A DNA stretch of 64,000 nt from Dryococelus australis (taxonomy: Eukaryota > Arthropoda > Insecta > Phasmatodea > Phasmatidae). The stretch is from positions 290,418,966 through 290,482,965 of the forward strand of contig CM057009.1 in the NCBI GenBank assembly GCA_029891345.1, given 5' to 3'. The notes below the pieces were generated by a model, which saw only the letters and a list, made by a program, of their open reading frames with translations, did no database searches and had not been told where the DNA came from. Position numbers and translations under genes: made by a program. This document shows positions 37,421-47,019 of the stretch, piece after piece; positions within the stretch are counted from its first letter, which is position 1, and each line of letters opens with the position of its first letter.

Positions 37421-38555
37421 CCTCTTGAATATTGAATAAGTATCCAAAGAGCCGTTTCGTTTTGCTGAACTGAAAAATGACGCAGCGGGCACACTTTCTT
37501 GGAATCTGACTGTTTAGGGCTGGTCAAACTAAGACGGAATACGACAGCAACAAAGCATCGTTGGTCTTGGGACATTACTCAAGTCGTAAAGAATTCCTTC
37601 GCGTTTCACACGGCACTGTCTGCCATTTGTCGTATTTAATTTAACACTATAACTGAAACATACGATATGTAAACGATCCAACTACAAAAATTTTAATTCT
37701 AACGTTTGCAAACCAATTTTATATACGTACTTTGTAACGAATTCAACCCAGCTTCCACTATAACATATGAAAACATTACACTCAAGATACAATCCATGCT
37801 CTTGAAAGTATCGAGCTACTCCAACTCCTGGAGTTGACTTACTTTCATTCTCCACTTTTCTTTCTGTATATACTATAGTGAAGTTCCTGTTGGCATACCC
37901 GTATAGTTGTAACAACGGAATGTAGTGTTTACAGAATGGATTCTATTGATAACTTGCCCAACAGTTCTGATGAATGCATTTATTTAATAAGTAAAGCTGA
38001 ACTCTCAGACTGGAATGTAAATGAAGCGAATATGCTGGCTAGGAATATAAAATAGTGCTGTAGATAAAAAAATGTTCGTAACTCTGCTACAAAAAAAAAA
38101 ACAGAGAACAACGAAGGTAGGTAGATTGAAAGTAAGGTTATGTTGTCATACATACGTGCGTTACAAATAATCTGCTAATGTTTATGTTAACCGTAATACT
38201 ACTGTAGTTTCTAGGTGCGAAATTAAATGTTTGGAAAAAGAACAAACAACTATGAAAAATTCCCCGGCCTAATTTTGCATGGTAGACGATAATTATGCCC
38301 AGAACTATTACTCGATGAAGGTGATCATGCCCAGAAAAATACAACGCCAATGTCTAATGAAGAATAGGGATGGTGAGAAAGAAGAAGCTCGTATGCGCCT
38401 CGCATTTTATCTTTACAATGTACGTTAATCATTAGTAATAATTTTTCCTAGCATTTAACAAACGAAATGAACTAATATTATAATTTCTTATGGTAAGGTT
38501 GCATTAAGTGAGGAAATCATTGTCTGCGTGTGTCATTTACTAGTAACTTCGTAAC
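37421..38555. other. Gene-free spacer left of the Polinton element
   Basis: A 77-residue minus frame at 37682-37915 is open but unrecognised. The remainder is AT-rich. Confidence 0.45.
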
Positions 38556-38556
38556 T

Positions 38557-38850
38557 GGCTAAATTTAGGCTCTAAAAATTTTTAAACAGGATCTCCCCAA
38601 AACAAGCAATTTTCCTCGAAAATAATGAAAATTAAAGCCAAAATAAAGAAAATTTTCTATTTTACCAAAAATACCGTATCAATTTGTGCCACTTAAAAAC
38701 ATCGAAATTTAAGCAAACAACAAGCAAATTTGTTGCATTTCAAGCAATTTTTCATGTTTTTTTTTTAGAAATGTCAAATTTGTAAGCCAGCAAATCTTAA
38801 TCAAGCAAATTAAGTTAAAAATTAAATAAAAAGATACGAATTAATATGAT
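38557..38850 (+). repeat. Left terminal inverted repeat of the Polinton element
   Basis: Outer part reads 'aggctctaaaaatttttaaa' then 'caggatctccccaaaacaag' and 'caattttcctc'. Inner part has 'ccaaaaatacc', 'aatttgtgccacttaaaaa', 'aagcaatttttcatg', 'aatcttaatcaagcaaatta' and 'gatacgaattaatat'. Each block has its inverted partner, in the same order, at 47341-47629, with many substitutions and small gaps. Exact outer edge is uncertain by about 10 bp. Confidence 0.85.
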
Positions 38851-38858
38851 TTATAAAT

Positions 38859-39062
38859 TTATTCATCAAAAGTAAAACTCCAATAACACTCTTTAAAGTC
38901 TAAAAGTAAAGAAAAATCTGAAGCATAACCATTACTGTTTCCACAATTCCATCCATCACAACAATTCAAATAATAAACATCTTCTTTAAAATTAGAAAAT
39001 TTATCTGAACTTAAATAATTTTTATTGATTTTTAAAACAATTAAATATCCCAAGGTTTTCAA
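38859..39062 (-). CDS. Small unrecognised ORF next to the left TIR
   Basis: 67 residues, MKTLGYLIVLKINKNYL at the start, a central CCDGWNCG cluster and an acidic aromatic end that stops 9 bp from the TIR. It lies downstream of the capsid gene on the same strand. No family was recognised; it may be a surviving fragment of a longer protein. Confidence 0.3.
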   Translation of the reverse strand: MKTLGYLIVLKINKNYLSSDKFSNFKEDVYYLNCCDGWNCGNSNGYASDFSLLLDFKECYWSFTFDE

Positions 39063-39187
39063 ATATCTATAACATAATCAATTTATAGTATTAAAAATTT
39101 ATATATGTTTTATAAAAAAGTGATACTATGAGAAAATTTTAATTAGAATTACGATTTTTTATTCGATGAAATTATTCATCTATATTT

Positions 39188-40587
39188 CTAGAAATTCGTA
39201 AAACTTTTAAATGTAACCATTGAACTACGAGTCTTAAAATATTGTATTAAAATATCGAACCAATTTGTTGGTTTTTTCCATTTAATAAAATTAAAAAAAA
39301 ATATATTTTCAGTAATCCTCTCTTTCAAATAATCATATGTTAAATTCCGTTGACTAACTAGAACAACATTACAAATCGTATGTGCTTCAACAGCTTTGTT
39401 AAAACCAACACAAATTTTTATGTTTGTTTTATCTTTAACTACAGTTGTTTTTCTATATTAACAATCAATAACATATAATAGTATTCGCCTCCAAAATGAA
39501 TAAAAATTGGTTTTACCATCATAGTTCACAGTAGGTTTATAATAAAGTTAATTATTTCTATAGTCGGTAGTTGGTTTTGTTTCTAAATTTCTAAAGTCAT
39601 TGTAAACAAGAAACTGTTCACTGCAGAGATCATGTTCAATATCTAGATTCCAGTTTTCCTTTGGAAAAATCTCATTTCGTCCATTTTTAACATAAATATT
39701 TCTCACAATACAACGATCAAGCATAGAAACATGGACATACCTTTCAGCATAATTTTTTCTATTAATTTGAAAGCCTACAATTACAAACTCAGGCATCTCA
39801 AACTATAAATTATTAAACTGATCTTTTATACCAAAGTTAAAAGTTGTTCCTTCAGGAACTTCTTTTTCTAAAAATTGCCAATAATTAAAATTAATAGAAA
39901 TTTTAGGCTCTTTGTATATTTTTCTTTAATTGCAATGGCTGTGTTAGATTCGTATTCAAAAATAGGCCACATAATTTCTGATTTATGAATACCAATTCTA
40001 CCTGGATCGGCATAACTTGGATGTGTGACAAATTCGTCCTCATATAAAATTGTTATCAGATGAATTACGGGAAAATGTGGTTTTATAACCACCTTGCCAG
40101 TAAATTTCAGCATTATCTCTGATAAAGCCAAACAAATATCTCAATGGGTAAATTATTTCATTTAGTGTATCACTAGGTACAGATTTTACTCGGTATTTAT
40201 TATCAAAACCAGTAGCCTCTAAATGATTTTGCTCACCTGGGGATCTTAACAAAACATTCATCATTGTTGAAGTTAATACAGGATTATCAACAGCTTCAAT
40301 AATATTACCATGTTTTGAGATTTCTACTCTAGAAAACTGAAATGGAAAAAAATTAGAGAACAAACATCAACACTGTCTTCGTGTTTGTATTCTGCGTCAG
40401 CCACCACTTTATCTCTATTTAGTAACTTTAATTGCTCAAAAACATAAGCATCAGTTGGGAAAGAAAAGCCATCTCCTATAGGAATACCAAATTCGGTTCT
40501 ATTATTGTAAACATTTAAATTCCCCCTAGTTTGGTCAATTGGGGGAAAATTTTGCCTCTCGAAGCTCTCGATACTTTTATAACTCAT
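39188..40587 (-). pseudogene. Polinton major capsid protein (double jelly-roll, hexon-like), frameshifted
   Basis: Starts at the ATG at 40585-40587 and runs, with at least three frame changes, to a stop at 39188-39190 (about 465 codons). The N-terminal region has FPPIDQTRGNLNVYNN. A central region with FSRVEISKHGNIIEAVDNP and a following TSTMMNVLL fits the first jelly-roll junction of adintovirus/Polinton capsids. The later block PEFVIVGFQINRKN, then CIVRNIYVKNGR and LVYNDFRNLE fits the second jelly roll, and LYVIDC follows near 39460-39480, where a stop appears. Frame breaks fall near 40330, 40040-40130, 39800-39870 and 39460. The protein would have formed the hexameric capsomer of the particle. 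Its start lies only 27 bp from the divergent plus-strand ORF start at 40615. Confidence 0.75.
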
Positions 40588-40614
40588 TTAGAAGAAAAAA
40601 AATAATATATATTA
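40588..40614. promoter_or_regulatory. Putative divergent promoter between capsid gene and plus-strand ORF
   Basis: Only 27 bp separate the two divergent start codons. It is A-rich on the plus strand ('gaagaaaaaaaataat') with 'atatat' near 40606. Inference only: the control region must overlap one or both genes. Confidence 0.3.
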
Positions 40615-41625
40615 ATGAAAGAATCAAAGGATGTTTCTCGAGTTAAATTACTCATCGAGAGGTATAGAAATTATTTAAGAAAAAAAACACGAAGTGGAAT
40701 ATAAAATAAATAAGAAAAAATAGCTGCCATTAATTGACGAATTACGAAATAGTGGTAAAAAAGTATAAAAAGTAAGTGGAGAAAATAAAAATTTAATAAC
40801 AACACTAGTTCTTGTTGTAGCAAAAAATTTAGATTATTCACCTACTCCTGAAGAAACATCTTTTGAGAGAGAATTATTCCCAAAATCCCCTAATTTGGAA
40901 GAACAAATGGGAATTGTAGCTTTGAAAATTTGATGCAGCGTGCATATGATATACTTTAAATCTCGGAAAAGAAATTGATAAAAAAATTTATTTTCAAACA
41001 CTATGGTTTACGAGTAAAAAATCGTAAATTAGAAATTAGAGATACAGAAGTAAAGATAAATAATGATAAACTATCTGTTAATGGTAAAGAATATATATTA
41101 ACAGGAGGCATTTCTAATCTGTTTACAAAAGAAAAATAACCAGATATTAAGGATAAATATACTGAGGATGACTATGAAACACAAAGATATTGTTATAGAC
41201 AAAAATGTTGCATTCTGAGGATATGATCCTCATAAACAAATAAATGCGAATCAAAGTTGGAAGTACGAGAATATAATTCAACCATGTTATGATTCAACCA
41301 TGTTATGATTCAACGATGTTATGAATCAACCATGTTATGATCTAATTAACGAAAGACATATAAAGCCGCAATCAAAATCAGCGTCAAACACACCCGAAAC
41401 AGCAATTTTTCACATTTGATGATTTTCAATTTGGAGACGGCATAAAACATACAATAGTTTGCCGAAAAAATATGTTTGGATGGGTGATGTAAGAAATTTA
41501 ATTAACAGATTGTTAGTTATTCATAGTGAAGAAAATGCTGGGGGAAAAAAAATATTATAATGAAAAAGTAAGCATAATGAATATGCTGAACAATAAATTT
41601 TCTGATTTTGTTGTTAATAATCCAA
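40615..41625 (+). pseudogene. Conserved Polinton ORF of unknown function (PY-like)
   Basis: Start at the ATG at 40615 with MKESKDVSRVKLLIERYRNY. Further on come VKNRKLEIRDTEVKINNDKL and VNGKEYILTGGISNLFTKEK (40990-41138), then YTEDDYETQ, YDPHKQINANQSWKYENI (41220-41272), and finally KKYVWMGDVRNLINRLL (41465-41518). I recall this order of blocks from a conserved but unassigned ORF in arthropod Polintons, sometimes discussed as a structural or core protein; the label is uncertain. Several stops and frame changes separate the blocks. A 16 bp tandem array (41271-41340) sits inside it right after the NANQSWKYENI block and shifts the frame. It precedes the PLA2-like gene, as expected for a late structural gene cluster. 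Confidence 0.55.
41271..41340 (+). repeat. 16 bp x 4 tandem array within the PY-like ORF
   Basis: Four near-identical units of 'attcaaccatgttatg' type (one with 'acgatg', one with 'gaatcaacc'). The first unit overlaps the end of a conserved protein block, so it arose by local duplication after the gene decayed or by slippage. Confidence 0.75.
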
Positions 41626-42037
41626 AAGGAATTCCTTATCTAATAAGAATTTTAAATGTAATTCCACACACATTTTGGAGTTCTGAACACCATGGCAAAC
41701 GTATCATAAATTGGGCATTAAGTAATTTAAATTTGCCCGAAATGCATTTACCTGGCTATAATTATAATGGTCCATTTACAAAATTAAACGAAAGTTTACA
41801 TAGAGGAGATGCATGAATAAATAAATTAGGCGAAGCTTGTAAATATCATGATATTGCATATAGAGATCATAAAGATTTAGAATCTAGACGTGATGCTGAT
41901 AAAATTTTCAGGAAGGAGCTCAAGAAATCATGTTAGATAAAAATACTCCAATTGGAGAAAAAATTGCTTTTGCTGCCGTTGCTTCAACAATATTTACAAA
42001 AAGAAAATTAAATTGGAGTATTAAAATGTTTTATTGA
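41577..42037 (+). pseudogene. PLA2-like minor capsid protein remnant
   Basis: After an N-terminal lead (PKGIPYLIRILNVIPH) the frame reads EMHLPGYNYNGPFTKL, the calcium-loop region of parvovirus/Polinton-type phospholipase A2 domains. A stop at about 41815 follows HRGDA, and the same frame then reads KLGEACKYHDIAYRDHKDL, with the catalytic HD-x-x-Y pair intact. After a frame change near 41920 comes DKNTPIGEKIAFAAVA, ending at 42035-42037. In parvoviruses this domain is used for membrane escape during entry; in Polintons it is part of a minor structural protein. In the calcium loop the second glycine of the usual Y-x-G-x-G is F here, so the loop is altered. Non-functional as it stands. Confidence 0.7.
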
Positions 42038-42062
42038 ATATATATATATTTTGCTTATATAA

Positions 42063-42467
42063 ATGATGATAACAAATATAACTTTTGATGATCCTTCTGA
42101 GGAATTAAAAAATTTGGGTATAGATTCATTTTTTAACACAATATCAAATTGAGAGAAAAAATAAAAAAATTGAAAGAAGGTGAAAGTTTCATATTAACTT
42201 TGGTATTTCCAACAGTCAAAAAGATGGTCAAAGAAAAAACTGGCAACGGTTTACATCATGGAGGATTTCTACCAATTATATTGATTGCTTTTGGTGCACT
42301 TGGTGGTTTAGCTGGAGGAGCTAGTGAAATTTATAATTCTGTTGAACAAACTAGAAAAATATAAATTAGAAGAACAACAAAATTATAATTTAGCAATGGA
42401 AAATAAATCAGGAAGTGGATTAAAAAGAGGAAGGCCAAAAAAATTTGAATGTATACCCACTATCTAA
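42063..42467 (+). pseudogene. pX-like virion core protein remnant
   Basis: A possible start at 42063 gives MMITNITFDDPSEELKN, with a stop near 42150. The main block at 42149-42364 reads KTGNGLHHGGFLPIILIAFG followed by ALGGLAGGASEIYNSVEQ, a glycine/alanine-rich hydrophobic segment followed by helix, characteristic of the pX-like protein of adintoviruses and Polintons. After a one-base frame change near 42362 it continues NYNLAMENKSGSGLKRGRPK, a basic tail. The family is thought to be a DNA-condensing or membrane-active minor virion protein. It overlaps the protease region by about 20 bp, in line with a compact late gene cluster. Confidence 0.65.
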
Positions 42468-42805
42468 TATCAATATTGAAAAAACATGTAAATATATTAA
42501 AAATAAAAAAAATCAGAAAAGTTTATATAATTGGTGAATCACCAAAAAATATGCACAAAAATGAATGTGCAATGGTTAATTTTGACATTTCAAAAAATCC
42601 CGGAACTCATTGGGTTTGCTATTTTAAAGAAAATAACAATGCCTTCTATTTTAATTCATTTGGAGGCGATATTCCTAGTAATTTAACCAATTATTTTAAA
42701 AACAGAAATATTTATTATAATGATGATCGAGTTAAGAATTTTAATTCAGTTATATGTGGACATCTATGTTTAATTGTTTTATATTTTTTTTCGACAGAAT
42801 TTTAG
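42449..42805 (+). pseudogene. Adenain-like (C5/Ulp1-type) cysteine protease remnant
   Basis: An open frame of 118 codons with the conserved blocks in order: PKNMHKNECAMVNFD, NPGTHWVCYFK (catalytic His), FYFNSFGGDIP (acid position) and NSVICGHLCLIVLYF (nucleophile Cys). Upstream, the family's PLSN-x-x-I entry is present at 42457-42480 but in another frame, with the break in an A run near 42505-42516. Two active-site changes are visible: the acidic residue before SFG is Asn instead of Asp, and the residue seven before the cysteine, usually Gln of the oxyanion hole, is Lys. Related proteases mature capsid proteins in adenoviruses and Polintons. Probably inactive. Confidence 0.8.
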
Positions 42806-43660
42806 TTTAATGATATAATTTATTTGTAATTAAGTTACAGGTGTATTTGGGAAACCATTAATAAAATCTTTAAATAATTTTTTTTTTACTCTAACACCTA
42901 CGATATAAAATCATATGTAGATTCACATTGCAATCCGAGTGTTTCTTTTTTACAAAGTGAACTATCCAACTGTTTTGATTACATAAAATATTATGTTGCT
43001 TTTCTAGGACATAGAATTGTTAATATAGGTGAACCTGTAAATATTAAAAACGTGGACAATAACATACATATCGATATATATAGGATACTATGCATTAAAA
43101 AAGGATGTAGATTCGAAATATAAAATTATTGTTTCTGATTATGCTTTAAAAGAAGATATAAAATTTACAATTCAGTAACACTATTGATGATTGTATAAAA
43201 CGAATAAATAACGCAAAGCAGGCATTAAAAAATGATGTAGATTAAAAATATAAAACTACTGTTTCTGATTACGCTTTAAAAAACCGATGTAGATACAAAA
43301 TCCAATACTAGTGTTTCTGATTTAAAATCATACGTAGAATCAAAATGTAATATCATTGTTTCCGCTTTACGAGACCAAATAAACAAAGTTTTTGTTTATA
43401 TAACATAGTATGTTTCTCCTCAAAATCGTAGAATTAAAAATATGGCTGATCCTATAGATGGAAAAGATGCTGTCAATGAAAGATATTTTGATAAAGAAAT
43501 AGCTGATAAATTACCTAATTAAAACCAATCAGTTTTGAATTATTGTGATACAGTGGTTAACTTGAAAGTTGAAGAAAAATCTCATATATTTTATTTTCCT
43601 GCAAAGTGGAATAAAAAAACTGATAATTTTCATTTAGATAATCTATTTTTCTTTTCTTTT
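42806..43660 (+). pseudogene. Fibre-like coiled protein remnant with tandem modules
   Basis: The plus strand shows broken frames with YDIKSYVDSHCN near 42899-42934, HRIVNIGEPVNIKN near 43010-43050, three related modules with the core DVD-S/T-K-x-x-T/I-x-VSD (43092-43154, 43222-43284, 43285-43340) and NRRIKNMADPIDGKDAVNER near 43425-43482. The 'R-I-x-N-(V/M)-x-(D/E)-P-(V/I)-x-x-x-D-A-V-N-x-(K/R)-Y' signature is typical of phage-tail and adenovirus-like fibre shafts, where it marks trimeric coiled or beta segments. Several stops are present. In Polintons a fibre-like ORF is reported in some lineages only. Role (host attachment) is inferred from the signature. Confidence 0.5.
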
Positions 43661-43662
43661 TT

Positions 43663-43869
43663 ATGGATTGTACTGTTTATAAAATAATTTCTTATAATTT
43701 ACCTAATGATACTCTATCTGTTATTAAGGATTCCAAAAAAATTTATCATAGTAATACATTCGATGTTAAAAGAGGCGATAAATTTGTTTTTAAGATTAAA
43801 AAAAAAATATCTGAATATGCGGATGCCTTTGTGACTATAATAGGAATATTAGTGAAATATAAAGATTAA
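43663..43869 (+). CDS. Small ORF after the fibre-like remnant, unrecognised
   Basis: 68 residues, MDCTVYKIISYNL at the start, SNTFDVKRGDKFVFKIKKK in the middle. Predicted mostly beta strand with a basic patch; it could be the terminal head of the fibre-like protein. The stop codon (43867-43869) overlaps the polymerase remnant's stop on the other strand (43866-43868). Function unknown. Confidence 0.35.
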   Translation: MDCTVYKIISYNLPNDTLSVIKDSKKIYHSNTFDVKRGDKFVFKIKKKISEYADAFVTIIGILVKYKD

Positions 43870-45890
43870 CTATATAAATCAATATTTTTGTCATTATAGC
43901 TTAAACCTTTAAAAAATAAATCTTCATCATATCCAGCTAAATTATGGAAATCAATTGGTACTAAATAAGGCAATTTTAATTGTAGATTACAATTATTACA
44001 TGCAGGATTAATGAATTTTCCACTTATGTGATAATGATGATGTACTTTGTTATTCTCTTCTGTATACGCACATTCACATACAGTACATTTTTGAGATCTG
44101 TTCTATGTCGCTCTTTCTTCTTCTGATAGCGAATGCATTGGTTCAATTTGTAAATATATTTCACCAATTTCTTCTACTTCCCTTTTGATTGATTGTATAA
44201 AAATTTTATGAGCATTTGGGCCTCGATATACAACTGGTGGCTTATAATCACCATAATGAGATACAATATAATAAAAAAAATCAGATACCTCGTGTAATTG
44301 ATATTTCATAGTATATGATTCATTATTCAATTTTAAATAAATTGTTATTTATTTGTTCATTAGTAAGATTATATAGTTCTTTAAGTATCTCCTCATAAAG
44401 ACCAATATCGATATCATCTTCTGTTAAAACTGGGAATTTTTTGATTAATTTAAACTTACTAATTTCCTTTGGATTTGGCTTAACTGTTGATATATTCTTT
44501 AAAATTGATTCAAAATCGGCATATATTGTAAAAGGAACCGCCAATGTACGTTTATAATTTTTTAAAAATATATGCTTTCCTTTCGAGGGTAAAGTGATTT
44601 TTACTGCTTCAATTTTAGGGAGTCTTCTGTATGTTTTTTAATTTTTCTTACGAATAAAAATATTTAAGACACATATCATATATATACGTTTTTCCATGCT
44701 TATTATTTTTTTGCATTGAAAGCAGTCTCGATAAGTCTTTAATCCAACAGTAATGTGAGTCATCATCTTCTTTGCAATAAAATAAATTTATATGCTTATC
44801 CTTTTTACTTTTTGTAAGTTTTAGTGGATATACCATGGATTTATTATCTTCAGCTTCAATAGAGTATACATTTATAGAAGTATCGATTTGATTTTCTATT
44901 TTTGGTATATCATCACTTTTGACTATCTATTACTTTATCAATATCAAATCCCACATTTTTATATTTGGTTACTCTATCTGAATTTTTGTCTGTTGGAAAT
45001 AATGCAGATTTTACTGCCAAAAGAAAGCATTTTTAATCGTTATTATTTACATTTATGCAAACTATTTATTCTTACTAGATTCTGGTTGTTCTATATATGT
45101 TGCTCCATTTAATGGATTATACTTTTTTAGTGCTAATTGATTTCCGATTATTCTATCTAAAGTCCATCCTGAGCCTCTTCTTTGAAATTCAGATAATTGT
45201 GTAATTATTTATTGGTATATGAATTTATAAATCCTTTTAATATCTCCTTCATTCAATATTGTATAATTGGGTGATTGAAATGTGAATAATTCTACTTGAT
45301 TATTTTCTTGTTTGCGACAATTGGCATATAAGTTAATGCTGGTTTTCAACCCTCTAAATGTTCTAAGATTATTGCGTATTATCTCAAAAACTATAGTATT
45401 TATAAAATGTAAAAATCGATTAGGCTCTACTAAATTTAAAGAATTTTCAATGTTATATGTTGATATCCTACTTTTAAAGGCTTTATTAAATAAGCAAATT
45501 TTATTGGTTATTCTTCTATTTCTTTTGCTATCAAATAAATTATCATAGAATGGGAATATTTCTTCCAATTCCTTTCTATCTTCGGGATATAACTCATTGA
45601 TAGTTGCGTCAGCCAAAGGTAAATTTGTGAAAATATTCTTTGTTATCCCTTGTTTTACAGGCTGGCTTTTATTTATAAGTTTTACAAATATATTATTAGA
45701 AAATGGGAACATTTTTTAAATTCCCTTTTCTCTTGTTTTACAAATAGATTATTAGAAAGTGGGAATATTTCTTTTAATTACTTTTTCTCTTGTTCTACAA
45801 TAAATGGAAATTTTTTTTCAATTTTTTTTATCTTTCTTATATAATTCATTGATATTGGAATAAGAAAATGTCAAATTTGCAAAGTTTCTT
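43866..45890 (-). pseudogene. Protein-primed family B DNA polymerase, N-terminal and exonuclease part only
   Basis: Minus-strand blocks in order: an N-terminal region at 45209-45712 with FLHFINTIVFEIIRNNL; SEFQRRGSGWTLDRI and KYNPLNGATYI (45120-45205); a CFLLAVKSALFPTD block near 45010; SHYCWIKDLSRLLSMQ (44700-44765) followed by a zinc-type Cys pair; VPFTIYADFESIL (44500-44542), the Exo I motif with both acids; VYRGPNAHKIFIQSI near 44210; a C-x2-C...H-x-H cluster near 44040-44090; and FHNLAGYDEDLF (43924-43960), the Exo II motif. After that the frame stops at 43866-43868. Exo III and all palm motifs, including the metal-binding D-x-D region, are absent. This polymerase would have copied the element using a terminal protein; here it is cut short and frameshifted. 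Confidence 0.8.
45665..45890 (-). repeat. Tandemly duplicated module at the polymerase N terminus
   Basis: On the minus strand 'attcccactttctaataatc' plus 'tatttgtaaaacaagagaaa' recurs 40-50 bp downstream as 'gttcccattttctaataata' plus 'tatttgtaaaac'. The preceding 'aatgaattatataagaaaga' resembles the later coding block starting NELYPEDRKE at about 45590. This gives two to three diverged copies of one coding module. Confidence 0.5.
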
Positions 45891-45895
45891 TTTCT

Positions 45896-46150
45896 TTACT
45901 CATTAATAATAGTTGTAATTATATTTGCTTTCCATAAATTATTTATATGTGTTATGTTAAAGATTTTAGCTTTATTTCTTAAATCCGCAACTGTTAAATC
46001 ATTTAGATTTTCTGCTGCTTGACGAATTTTTGTAATAATATCATCTTTACATAATTTAGATAATTTTTTTATGTTTAATTCGCTAGCTATAACTCTCAAC
46101 TCGGTCACTCTCCTTTCGCTCAGATCTACTACTGAATAATTCGCAGCCAT
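45896..46150 (-). CDS. Small two-motif SAP/HeH-like DNA-binding protein
   Basis: An uninterrupted 84-residue frame starting MAANYSVVDLSE. Two similar helix-extended-helix motifs are visible: residues about 15-44 (TELRVIASELNIKKLSKLCK, then DDIITKI) and residues about 51-81 (LTVADLRNKAKIFNITHINN, then LWKANIITTI). The pattern L-x-x-x-A-x-x-x-x-I-x-x-x-x-x-L-x-K-x-x-(I/L)-I fits SAP or Rho-N/HeH domains, which bind DNA or RNA. It lies directly upstream of the polymerase on the same strand with a gap of a few bases, suggesting co-transcription. It is one of the few frames in the element without a visible break. Function in replication or DNA packaging is inference. Confidence 0.55.
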   Translation of the reverse strand: MAANYSVVDLSERRVTELRVIASELNIKKLSKLCKDDIITKIRQAAENLNDLTVADLRNKAKIFNITHINNLWKANIITTIINE

Positions 46151-46266
46151 AGTTGTTTATGTATAAGAAATAAACATTTATAAACGTTTTAAAAATAAAG
46201 AAATGAAGAAATGTAAAAAATAAAGAAAATACTAGAATTAAGTGTTTAAAATATTGATAGTAATTT

Positions 46267-46730
46267 TTAAAAATATTTAACTTCTTCTGTGATAATATTT
46301 CTCACTACAGCATTTTTGCATATTGTTGAATATTTGTCTTTAGTGTGTTTATTAATATAAAATAATTTTATAGATTTATTCTCATTACAAACTGTGCATG
46401 TTTTTGTTGGGTAATTATAATTTTGAATTCTATTAAGAATATCTATTGATGTATTGTGTGATTTAGTATTTTTATGCTCTTTGATATATAATACAAACAT
46501 ATTTTCTACATTCACATAGTATTTTCTCATTAAAACATTCTTTAAATTTTGTTGTATGTTTGTCTATAATCTCTTTATGAGGGTAAAATAAATCAATAGA
46601 TTTATTCTCATTACATACTAATGTCTTAGTTGAATAATCATGTCGAATTTCATTTGTATTGTGTGATTTACTATTTTTATGCTTTTTGAGGTATAGTTTA
46701 GAAACATATTTTCCACATTCGCATAGCACA

Positions 46731-46781
<51 letters not shown>

Positions 46782-46946
46782 CTCATATTGATTTTTGGCA
46801 TATTCAGTAGAACATTTTTTACATTTGTTAATATGTTTATCTTTAGTGTGTTTATGTAATGCAATACTTTACATGTTTAATACATCGCCACGTATTTTTA
46901 CATTGCTTATATATGGTATTATTTTCCATTTCAAGCATAGTTTCCA
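46267..46946 (-). pseudogene. Zinc-motif repeat protein remnant
   Basis: From a possible ATG at 46944-46946 (METMLEMENNTIYKQCKN) the minus strand continues after a frame change with HTKDKHINKCKKCSTEYAKN, is interrupted by a 44-base homopolymer, and then shows repeated units of two kinds: CECGKYVSKLYLKKHKNSKS, a C-x-C...H...H finger, and KTCTVCNENKSIKLFYINKH with a later C, a zinc-ribbon-like unit. Two to three cycles alternate in two frames (46472-46729 and 46267-46530). Similar alternating motifs occur in large DNA viruses. Role unknown, presumably nucleic-acid binding. Confidence 0.45.
46736..46779 (+). repeat. Poly(T) tract of 44 bases
   Basis: Uninterrupted T run within the zinc-motif remnant, equal to poly(A) on the coding strand. 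Could be slippage of a lysine codon run, or an assembly artefact in length. Confidence 0.9.
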
Positions 46947-47019
46947 TTTTATTTATTAAGAAAATTAATTTATTGAGAGAATGAAAAAGTATTTTTCTTT
47001 AATTTTTTTTTTTTTTTTT

